14,823 nucleotides of DNA from contig CAMJHI010000027.1 in the NCBI GenBank assembly GCA_946405475.1, forward strand, positions 1 to 14,823. Reading direction: 5' to 3'. The number at the start of each line of letters is the position of its first letter. Position 1 is the first letter of the stretch. Of this stretch, positions 6,452 through 13,495 are shown one piece after another. The notes under the pieces were generated by a model. The model was not told where the DNA came from, did no database searches, and worked only from the letters and a program-made list of their open reading frames with translations. The position numbers and the translations under genes were made by a program. Origin of the DNA: an uncultured Clostridia bacterium (GTDB lineage Bacteria; Bacillota; Clostridia; Oscillospirales; Acutalibacteraceae).

Positions 6452-8332
6452 ATGCAGGAAAACCAAAGAGATTCCGTAAACTCGCTGCTGGGCAACGGTC
6501 TGTTCGGCGGCGGTGGCGGCGGTGGGCTTGACCTGTTCAAGCTGCTGCGCGCGCTGCTTCGCCGCGCGTGGGCGGTCGTGATGGTGGGCGTTGTGTTTGC
6601 CGCGGCCGGCTATTTCTTCGCCAAGGCGACCTACGTGCCGACCTATGTTGAAAAAGCGACCCTTGAATTCACCAGCACCAAATATATCAAAGTGGCCGAC
6701 GCCACCGGCAAGGAAGAACTGGTCACCGTTGTTGTGCCGTATGAAAACAACGACGTTTCCCGTTACAGCATGCTGATGAAGAGCGACGCCATGCTCTACA
6801 ACCTGTCTGAAAAGCTGAAAAACGAATACAGCGTCGGCATGCTGCGCGACGCTATGACCCTGACCGAGACCGCGGTCTCCGGCATTTTCGGGCTCGAAGT
6901 TTCCGGCCTTGATCCGACGTTCTGCTCCAAGGTCATGGACGCGCTGCTGGACGTGTTCCCCGATTACATGCGCACCAGCGCCAGCACCATCAACATCCGC
7001 CTGATCAACTACCCGAGCACGCCGACGATCAACAACAGCGACAATTCCGTGAAGATCGCGTTTCTGGCCTTCATGGCGGGCGCGCTGCTCATCGCGCTGA
7101 TCGTGGTGCTGGTCGAGATCTTCAGCGACACGGTCAAAGACATTGACGATATCCGCAACAAGACCAACGTCGCCGTCATCGGTTCCATTCCCTACGTCGG
7201 CAAGAGCACCGGCCTGATCAACAAAAAGCCGTTGTTCACCGGCGGGCTGCTGATCACCGATGAAGACAAGGTCAGCTTCGCCTTCATCGAATGCGTCAAA
7301 TCCATCCGCACCAAAATCGAAAACCTTTCCGCCAACAAAGGCTTCAAAACCTTCATCGTTACGTCCACCTACGAGAACGAAGGCAAAACGACCGTCGCCA
7401 TCAACATTGCGACCTCGCTGGCCCAAAAAGGCAAGTCCGTTCTGCTCATGGACGCCGACCTGCGCAAGCCCGCGATCCTGCGCACCATCGGTGTGAAATA
7501 TGACGACAAGTCCGGTCTGATCCCGATCATCAAGGGCGAATCCACGTATCAGGAATCCATCAAATACGTCAAGAGCCTCGGCTTGTTCATCCTGCCCAGC
7601 GGCGGCATCACGCAGAAATCCTCCGAGGTGCTCGACGCCGACAAGGTTCGCCAGGTCATCGAGCAGGCGCGCAAAGAGTTCGACTTCATCATCATCGATA
7701 CGCCGCCTTCCCGCGTGGTTTCCGACAGCCTGGTCATTTCCGCTCTGGCGGATTCCCTCGTGTTCGTTATTCGTAAAGATCACGCCAAGCTTTCCGACAT
7801 CAACGAGACCCTTGAAGAGATCGCCGGCACCAACATCGACATCGCCGGCGCGGTCTTCACCATGAACGACGATGAATCCAGAGGCCGCATCCTCAACAAG
7901 GGCGGCTCCGGCATTTCCCGCTACTATAAGCGCTATTACCGCTACGGCGACGGCAAATACGGCTACGGCTCCGGCAAATACGGCTACGGCTCCGGCAGCT
8001 ACGGCTACGGCTCCGGCAGCTACGGCTACGGCTCCGGCGGCTACGGCTACGGTTCCGGCGGCTACGGCTACGGCTCCGGCTCCGGCGGTTACGGTTACGG
8101 TTCCAACGGCGGCTACGGCTACGGTTACGGTTACGGTTACGGCTACGGTCTGTTCGGCCGCAAGCGCAGAAAACAACAGCAGCAGATGCAGCGCGAAAAA
8201 GAAGCGGCCGCGCAGGAGGCGCAGCAGAGCCTGCCCGAAGATCAGGGCGATAAAAACGCCGCCGCGCAGCAGGCGCCCGATCAGCCGAACGACGCGGAGA
8301 AAAACGCCAACGGCAGGCACAAGAATAAATAA
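6452..8332 (+). CDS. Single-chain Wzz-domain tyrosine kinase (BY-kinase) with Tyr/Gly/Ser repeat tail
   Basis: A 626-residue inner-membrane protein. Residues 1-30 include a run of seven glycines. A Wzz-type chain-length domain lies between membrane segments at about 40-57 and 202-224. The cytoplasmic kinase domain follows with the BY-kinase Walker A (TSTYENEGKTT, Lys312), Walker A' (LLMDADLRKP, Asp334/Asp336) and Walker B (FIIIDTPPS, Asp416). In this family the C-terminal tyrosines are autophosphorylated. Many Firmicutes split adaptor and kinase into two proteins; here they are fused, as in Wzc. Residues 491-565 hold 25 tyrosines in 75 residues, mostly in a 7-residue repeat, and a basic, Gln/Ala-rich 61-residue tail follows. 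The start is ATG at 6452, seven bases after AAAGGA; the in-frame ATG at 6443 touches that site. No polysaccharide genes are adjacent in this window. The PHP phosphatase just upstream is the likely antagonist. Confidence 0.5.
   Translation: MQENQRDSVNSLLGNGLFGGGGGGGLDLFKLLRALLRRAWAVVMVGVVFAAAGYFFAKATYVPTYVEKATLEFTSTKYIKVADATGKEELVTVVVPYENNDVSRYSMLMKSDAMLYNLSEKLKNEYSVGMLRDAMTLTETAVSGIFGLEVSGLDPTFCSKVMDALLDVFPDYMRTSASTINIRLINYPSTPTINNSDNSVKIAFLAFMAGALLIALIVVLVEIFSDTVKDIDDIRNKTNVAVIGSIPYVGKSTGLINKKPLFTGGLLITDEDKVSFAFIECVKSIRTKIENLSANKGFKTFIVTSTYENEGKTTVAINIATSLAQKGKSVLLMDADLRKPAILRTIGVKYDDKSGLIPIIKGESTYQESIKYVKSLGLFILPSGGITQKSSEVLDADKVRQVIEQARKEFDFIIIDTPPSRVVSDSLVISALADSLVFVIRKDHAKLSDINETLEEIAGTNIDIAGAVFTMNDDESRGRILNKGGSGISRYYKRYYRYGDGKYGYGSGKYGYGSGSYGYGSGSYGYGSGGYGYGSGGYGYGSGSGGYGYGSNGGYGYGYGYGYGYGLFGRKRRKQQQQMQREKEAAAQEAQQSLPEDQGDKNAAAQQAPDQPNDAEKNANGRHKNK
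7955..8080 (+). repeat. Six tandem 21-bp units encoding [K/S/G]YGYGSG
   Basis: Six consecutive 21-base units, each coding for X-Tyr-Gly-Tyr-Gly-Ser-Gly with X = Lys, Lys, Ser, Ser, Gly, Gly. They differ mainly in the first codon and at a few third positions. The repeat then degenerates (8081-8113) and ends in six Tyr-Gly dipeptides (8114-8149). Near-identity at the DNA level suggests expansion by slippage or unequal exchange, so copy number may vary between strains. Confidence 0.5.
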
Positions 8333-8357
8333 ACATCGTGTGAATTTTATTACAAAA

Positions 8358-8396
8358 GAGGAAAAGTTTGATTTTTTCAGACTTTCCTCCTTTTTA
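8358..8396 (+). terminator. Rho-independent terminator of the tyrosine kinase gene
   Basis: GAGGAAAAGTTTGA (8358-8371) pairs with TCAGACTTTCCTC (8377-8389) with one bulged A and one G-U pair, followed by CTTTTTA. It lies 26 bases after the stop codon and isolates the kinase unit from the dockerin genes. Confidence 0.5.
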
Positions 8397-8428
8397 TTGC
8401 CGTTGTGATTTTGAACAAATTGAAAACG

Positions 8429-8457
8429 ATTTCTTTGTGGAATAGAAACAAAGAAAT
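8429..8457 (+). repeat. Perfect 10-bp inverted repeat upstream of the dockerin-cluster promoter
   Basis: ATTTCTTTGT (8429-8438) and ACAAAGAAAT (8448-8457) are exact reverse complements with a 9-base spacer, ending 19 bases before the -35 box at 8477. The centre-to-centre spacing of the arms is about two DNA turns, as for an operator or activator site. It could also form a weak RNA hairpin followed by TTT. No specific regulator is identified. Confidence 0.5.
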
Positions 8458-8476
8458 TTTGACTTATTAAATAATA

Positions 8477-8506
8477 TTGACAAAAGGGGGACAAAAGTAT
8501 TACTAT
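8477..8506 (+). promoter_or_regulatory. Probable promoter of the dockerin gene cluster
   Basis: TTGACA (8477-8482, perfect), 18-base spacer, TACTAT (8501-8506), within an AT-rich stretch from about 8400 to 8520. The predicted start is near 8513, leaving a leader of about 280 bases before the ATG at 8795. Confidence 0.5.
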
Positions 8507-8517
8507 AAAAGCAACTG

Positions 8518-8772
8518 TAAAGGCGGAAAAGGGGGTAGTGCCCCCAAACGCCGCTTTTAGTGTTAATTTATGTGTTGCTTCTACCAAGAAACCGCCGTCA
8601 AAAACCGGTCTGAATTTCTCAGAAAGGTGCTCGGCGGGCCACGCTTCAGCACCATTCATTTGAACGGCAGATTTGGTTTTTGAGGCACATCGTTAAGGAG
8701 GAATGTCCGCAGAAAATTGTTCCCTGTTCGCCTTTCGGGCCGCAACGGCCTGAAATACTGTGAGAAATCACA
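8518..8772 (+). other. Highly structured 5' leader of the giant dockerin gene
   Basis: Several helices can be drawn. (a) TAAAGGCGG (8518-8526) pairs with CCGCTTTTA (8551-8559), topped by GGGGG/CCCCC (8531-8535/8541-8545). (b) A long-range closing helix joins an ACCAA followed by GCCGT, at about 8582-8599, to ACGGC and TTGGT at about 8664-8677. It encloses (c) a small CTGA/TCAG hairpin and (d) GGTGCT/AGCACC with a 16-base loop, giving a three-way junction. (e) A 10-bp stem joins 8733-8742 to 8746-8755 with a CAA loop and one wobble. (f) TGTGA-GAAA-TCACA lies at 8759-8772. I do not recognise any known riboswitch core in it. An unused AAGGAGG sits at 8695-8701. The pairings are hand-drawn and no folding energy was computed. 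Confidence 0.5.
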
Positions 8773-8794
8773 AATCTTTACGGAGGTGTACTAC

Positions 8795-11700
8795 ATGAGA
8801 AAACCCAAGCGAATCCTCAGTGTCCTCCTTGCCATGCTTATGGTGTGTTCCACGCTTGCTATCGGTGCAAACGCAGCCTACAGCGAGTACAAGGACAACA
8901 ACATCCAGAGCTATGACAGCATCGACAAGCCGGTTTTCACGGCTGCTCAGCTGGCATCTGTCGCGCTCGACGAAGTCGACAGAATGCTCATGGAAATGGA
9001 CACAACTTCCATCAAAGTGCCGATCATCAATGTCACCATCGACTATTCGAGCATTGATAAGGCGCTGAACTCCCTGGCCAAGATCTACAACGGTTCTGTC
9101 TGGAACACCGTTACGTCGATCGCCGGCGACCTGAAGAACCTCAACTTCGCCGCCCTCAACATCGACCCCAACGGCAACTTTGCCGCCAACGGCTGCAGAA
9201 GAACCACCGCCGGCAAGACCGACCTTGACGTGCTCTATTCCGTCATCTCCTTCCTGTATGACAACAGAGCGCTGCTCGCGTCTTACGGCTACGGCACCCT
9301 TGACATCGGCGCGACCCTCGGCGGTCTGCTCGGCGATAAGCTCAGCGACTACCTCGACGCTCCCAAGCTTGTCAAAGACCTGCTGTACAAAGAGGTCAAC
9401 GGTGTGGAACGCCCGGCCGGCGACACCACCACGGTTGACGCCCTCCTTCAGAAGATGATCAAAGATATGCTCGACAAAGCGGAAGGCTGGCTGGCCGATA
9501 AAGCTGATTACGGCATCACCTTTGAATTCTCCAACCTCATCAACATCAGCAGCGGCAGCCTCTACGACAACGTCGAGACCGTCCTGCAGTATGCGTGGAA
9601 CAACATTTTTGTTCCCGTTGCCAACACCAAGCTCAAGCAAGTCCTTCTTGACGCGCTCGACGCTCCTCTCACTTCTGATAAGGCGATCAAGCAGTATGTG
9701 AAGAATGACAGCGGCAACTACGTGCTTGACAAGCAGGGCCAGAAAACCACGAAGGTCATTGGTTACTACCTTGACGACACGCCCGCCATTGTTGCTCTTC
9801 GCAGCAATCCCGACGTGATCTTCCCGGCCGCGGGCACCAAGACCGTGCTTCAGGCTGCGGTCGAAGCCAACGCCGGCAAAACCGGCACCTTCTCCGACGT
9901 GACCGCATTCGTCAAGCTGGATTACGTCATTCCGACCCACGATTTCACCGGCTCTGATTTCGTTTCCGAGCTCAACAACCTGCTGGCTGACGTGGTCGGC
10001 GCGGTCGTCACGGCTCAGAACGCTGATATCACCTGGACCAGAGGCAGCAACAACAACATCATCCCGAACCTCCTGGCCGCTGCGAAGACTCTTCTCAAGA
10101 CCTATGGCGAACGTTATCTGTCCGATTACATCACCATCCCGACTGACGATGAGATCGACGCCCTCACCCTTGAAACCGCGGTCGTCCGCTTCGGTAAAGA
10201 GCTTGTCAACAAATACGTGGCAGGCGCTCTGATCCCCGACACCGCCAATACGGTCCGCGCCGTGCTGTCCTTCGCTCTTCTTGAGCTCATCGCTGAAGAC
10301 GAACCCTCCAAGGATCTCTACACCGCGATGATGAACGGCACCATCGACCCGAACTCCGACAACGGCTGGAAAGCGATCCTGGCTGTGTTCGCAAGACACT
10401 ACGCCAACGCTTACACCAACATGAACATCCCCGACAACCTCACCTTCGATCAGACCATCGCCTGGGCGGTTGACTGGGCGCTGTCCAACTACGGCGGCAT
10501 CCTGTACTACACCAGCCAGATCGATCCCAACAAGGACGCCTGGCAGAAGCTCGACGAGGCTATCTTCACCCTCATCCCGCTCAACTGGCTGCCCACGCAG
10601 GCCAGAGTGCTGAGAAACGGCACGGAAACCTGGGTCGACATCACCGGCTCCAAGGTCCTCATCCTTGACGTTCTCCTTGGCAACATCCTTGACCTCAAGT
10701 TCAACTACCTGCTTGACCTGCTCGCCAGAAACAACACCGGCGAACTGAACAACACGGTCGTTGCGGTTGTGCTTGCCCGTGTTCGCGCCATTCTCAACGC
10801 GATCATCCCCGGCACCATCACCACCAACTACAACACCCTTGAGCAGGTTCTCACCAAGCAGTCCCTCGGTGACATCATCAACGGCCTGATCTCCGGCATC
10901 AACTCCGTCAAGGTCAGCCTGATCACCTCGGCGCTGCCGCTGGTGTGCCAGATCCTCAAGCTCACCACGGATCAGCAGCTTGACGACCCGGCGATCATTT
11001 ATCCCAGCAACATCATCAACGCCAACCGTTCCTTCAACGGCACGGCGATCACCATCCGCAACAACTCCTCCGGTGTTAACACCGGTTACACCGACGCAAA
11101 CGGCAACTTCCATCAGGATGCTCTTTATAAAGTTAAAATTAAGAGTATTACTACCAATAATAATGCTGTCAGCGTCACCTACACCGCCAACGATACGCTC
11201 AACGGCGGTATCGCCAAGACCTACCCGGTCACCGGCTCCCTGAGCGCTGACGGTCTGGTTCGCTTCTGCGTTTCTTACGAGATCCTCGATGAAACCGGCG
11301 CTTCCCTGACCAGCAGCCCGATCACCAGCTACTTCTTCACCTACATGAGCGCCGATCACGCCGATGATGACGCGGATTACTACGGCCTTGACGCTGACGG
11401 CTACCCGCTGTTCTACGTTGACGGCTCCGGTATGAACGACCACTACATCATCGCCGCTCCTCACGCTTATGTTTACACCTGGGGTCAGCTGGAAGACGTT
11501 TCCTTCTCCATCGGCCGTGACACGACTGACCGCGACTACATGAACAAGGACGCTTACGTCTCCATGACCGGCTTCAGCACCACGATGCCCGGCACCGTGC
11601 TCAGCGCGCCTGAAATTGCCCGCTTCAAGACCACTTACGGCGGCTACATCGGCGACAGAGACCTGTTCACGGTCACCATCCCGCAGGTCGATGATCCCGA

Positions 11701-13405
11701 GAACCCCGGCAAGACGATCAACGATGAGATCGGCAACTATGCCGGCACGTACACGGCCAGCACGGCCCTTCACTTCGACGAAACCGGTGACGGCTTCGGT
11801 GCTGCCGATTACACCGTCACCCGTACGCTCCACATTTATGATGACTTCGGTCTCAACTCGCTCGTCAGCGGCGCGCTCAGAGCCAACCGCCAGCGTGCTG
11901 ACTTCGCGGCAGGCGCCACCAATGCGTGGAACGCTTACCTCACCGCTCTGACGAATGCGCAGGCCGTTCTCCTCAAGCCGAAGACGGCTGCCACCTTCAA
12001 CCCCGCTGTTTACGAAGGCCTTGCCACCGCGCTGAAAGACGCGATCGACGCTCTTGACGAATTCGCGGAAGGCGCCGGCGTTGACTCCCTCATCGCTCTC
12101 AAAGAGCAGTATGCTCCCGACAATGAGGAAGGCCTGAAGTACTACGAAGACGGCTATCACTTCTTCGGTTCTCAGGACTACGTCCTTTACACCTTCGAGC
12201 GTTACAGAACGCACCGCAACAACATGAACGACCTCATTGATTCTCAGATCATCGATGAACCCGGCGCACCTGAGGATTACAAGACGCCCGAGGCTTATGC
12301 CGAAGCTGTTGCCGCCTATGAAAAGGCTCTGGCCGACAGACCGACTCTGTCCCTCTTCGACGTTACCTACAGAGGCCACATGTATCAGATGAACGCGGAA
12401 CGCATGATCCGCAGACCCGCTTCCAAGAACTACCTCAACATCGCTTACAACATCGTTTCCGAAGCCGTTCTCGGCCTTGACGAAACCGCTTACTCCAACG
12501 CTTCCTGGTCTGCTCTGACGCACGCGATCGACTTCGCAGAAGCCGTCATCGCTGATTCGGATCCCGACATCCGTCAGACCAAGATCAACACCGCGCGTGA
12601 AGAGCTGATCTACGCTTACAAGAACCTTGCTGAAAAGGTTCCGGCTGACTACGCTCAGCTCGATCAGGCGATCGAAGCGGCCAACCGCATCTACGAGACC
12701 GAAGGTTACGAATCCATGTACACCGGTCTTGAGGCTCTTGATGAAGCTTACGCGGCAGCCATCGCGCTCGACAGAAACCTTGACTCCGAGAGCCAGGCCG
12801 ACATCGACGCTGCTGCCAAGGCCCTGAATGACGCGCTTGACGGCGTGGCCGTTCTGGAAGGCCTTCAGGTTGAAACCGACGAAGAAGTTCTGGCGAACGC
12901 CGGCTACGGCGATCCCGAAGTGGACGGCGGCTTCGGCTGGAGACCCGAGATCAGCGACTTCTACAACGCTTATGATGAAGAAACCGGCGATCCGCTGCAG
13001 GCGCTGACCGGTCTGGTCTATGAGCAGGATGCCAGCCTGCTTGAAACCGTGATCAAGGGCGGCTCCGACATGTTCGAGTACGTCGAGGGCGAAAACAACA
13101 CCTCCGGCCTGCTCGCTACCGGCGACAAGATCATCGGCAACGACGGCACCGTTCTCTACCTTGTGATTTACGGTGACTGCAACGGCGACGGCTCGATCGA
13201 CATCAACGACGCTTCCGATATTGCCTACATGTGCGACTGGATGCTCGAAGAAAGTGAATACGGCGGCATCTTCACCACCGCGGGCGATATCATCGGCGAT
13301 GAATCCATCACGATCGACGACTACTCTTACCTGCTTTACCTCATCGACTACTTCCTGGAAGTCGACGTTTACACCTTCCCGCAGGATGGTTCCTTCGAGG
13401 GCTAA
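8795..13405 (+). CDS. Giant secreted dockerin-like protein with FIVAR-like helical repeats
   Basis: A 1536-residue exported protein. ATG at 8795 follows GGAGGTG with 6 bases of spacing and opens directly into a signal peptide (MRKPKRILSVLLAML..., cleavage near ANA-AY at residue 27). An in-frame TTG at 8717 is rejected because it has no correctly spaced site. Residues about 30-760 are mostly predicted helical, rich in Leu/Ala/Asp/Asn, and match no domain that I recognise. About 765-1030 is beta-rich. Three-helix, FIVAR-like segments follow near 1040-1110, 1222-1284 and 1285-1355. The C-terminus is a dockerin-like module: a first calcium loop DCNGDGSIDIND (1461-1472) and a second, degenerate DIIGDESITIDD (1498-1509), each followed by a helix. 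Dockerins bind cohesins to attach proteins to extracellular complexes. No catalytic motif is seen, so a scaffold, adhesin or surface-fibre role is inferred. Confidence 0.5.
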   Translation: MRKPKRILSVLLAMLMVCSTLAIGANAAYSEYKDNNIQSYDSIDKPVFTAAQLASVALDEVDRMLMEMDTTSIKVPIINVTIDYSSIDKALNSLAKIYNGSVWNTVTSIAGDLKNLNFAALNIDPNGNFAANGCRRTTAGKTDLDVLYSVISFLYDNRALLASYGYGTLDIGATLGGLLGDKLSDYLDAPKLVKDLLYKEVNGVERPAGDTTTVDALLQKMIKDMLDKAEGWLADKADYGITFEFSNLINISSGSLYDNVETVLQYAWNNIFVPVANTKLKQVLLDALDAPLTSDKAIKQYVKNDSGNYVLDKQGQKTTKVIGYYLDDTPAIVALRSNPDVIFPAAGTKTVLQAAVEANAGKTGTFSDVTAFVKLDYVIPTHDFTGSDFVSELNNLLADVVGAVVTAQNADITWTRGSNNNIIPNLLAAAKTLLKTYGERYLSDYITIPTDDEIDALTLETAVVRFGKELVNKYVAGALIPDTANTVRAVLSFALLELIAEDEPSKDLYTAMMNGTIDPNSDNGWKAILAVFARHYANAYTNMNIPDNLTFDQTIAWAVDWALSNYGGILYYTSQIDPNKDAWQKLDEAIFTLIPLNWLPTQARVLRNGTETWVDITGSKVLILDVLLGNILDLKFNYLLDLLARNNTGELNNTVVAVVLARVRAILNAIIPGTITTNYNTLEQVLTKQSLGDIINGLISGINSVKVSLITSALPLVCQILKLTTDQQLDDPAIIYPSNIINANRSFNGTAITIRNNSSGVNTGYTDANGNFHQDALYKVKIKSITTNNNAVSVTYTANDTLNGGIAKTYPVTGSLSADGLVRFCVSYEILDETGASLTSSPITSYFFTYMSADHADDDADYYGLDADGYPLFYVDGSGMNDHYIIAAPHAYVYTWGQLEDVSFSIGRDTTDRDYMNKDAYVSMTGFSTTMPGTVLSAPEIARFKTTYGGYIGDRDLFTVTIPQVDDPENPGKTINDEIGNYAGTYTASTALHFDETGDGFGAADYTVTRTLHIYDDFGLNSLVSGALRANRQRADFAAGATNAWNAYLTALTNAQAVLLKPKTAATFNPAVYEGLATALKDAIDALDEFAEGAGVDSLIALKEQYAPDNEEGLKYYEDGYHFFGSQDYVLYTFERYRTHRNNMNDLIDSQIIDEPGAPEDYKTPEAYAEAVAAYEKALADRPTLSLFDVTYRGHMYQMNAERMIRRPASKNYLNIAYNIVSEAVLGLDETAYSNASWSALTHAIDFAEAVIADSDPDIRQTKINTAREELIYAYKNLAEKVPADYAQLDQAIEAANRIYETEGYESMYTGLEALDEAYAAAIALDRNLDSESQADIDAAAKALNDALDGVAVLEGLQVETDEEVLANAGYGDPEVDGGFGWRPEISDFYNAYDEETGDPLQALTGLVYEQDASLLETVIKGGSDMFEYVEGENNTSGLLATGDKIIGNDGTVLYLVIYGDCNGDGSIDINDASDIAYMCDWMLEESEYGGIFTTAGDIIGDESITIDDYSYLLYLIDYFLEVDVYTFPQDGSFEG

Positions 13406-13440
13406 TCCTTCCGAAGCGAATCGAAAGCAAAATGGTTCCG

Positions 13441-13467
13441 CTCTCCCGGGGGCTTCCCCCGGGAGGG
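13441..13467 (+). other. Strong GC-rich intercistronic hairpin
   Basis: TCCCGGGGG (13444-13452) and CCCCCGGGA (13456-13464) pair perfectly over a CTT loop; the stem extends to 12 bp with one wobble (13441-13467). No T-run follows, so it is not a standard terminator. It lies between two dockerin-type genes and could protect the upstream message from 3' exonucleases or set their expression ratio. A GGGGG in the next gene's binding-site region (13481-13485) could compete for the CCCCC arm. Confidence 0.5.
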
Positions 13468-13495
13468 TGACAACAAAAAAGGGGGCTTATACCCA

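Noticed and set aside
7921..8150. CRISPR-like or satellite array
   Set aside because: The units are directly adjacent without spacers, in frame and inside a coding region, so this is a protein repeat.
6389..8659. 756-codon minus-strand frame opposite the kinase, with an Ala/Val repeat
   Set aside because: The repeat is only the complement of the Tyr/Gly repeat. It runs through the kinase promoter and terminator and has no start signals.
8582..8680. Cyclic-di-GMP, guanidine or other known riboswitch in the dockerin leader
   Set aside because: I looked for the conserved cores of the common classes (for example GGCAAACC...GACGCAAAGC for c-di-GMP-I) and did not find them.
8717..8794. 26-codon N-terminal extension of the giant dockerin protein from TTG 8717
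   Set aside because: No correctly spaced binding site. It would bury the signal peptide and translate two leader hairpins. ATG 8795 has GGAGGTG at 6 bases.
8768..12523. 1251-codon open frame on the minus strand opposite the giant dockerin gene
   Set aside because: The composition is that of an antisense shadow (Val, Gly, Asp, Arg rich); there is no ribosome binding site or signal, and the plus strand has a signal peptide and a dockerin-like end.
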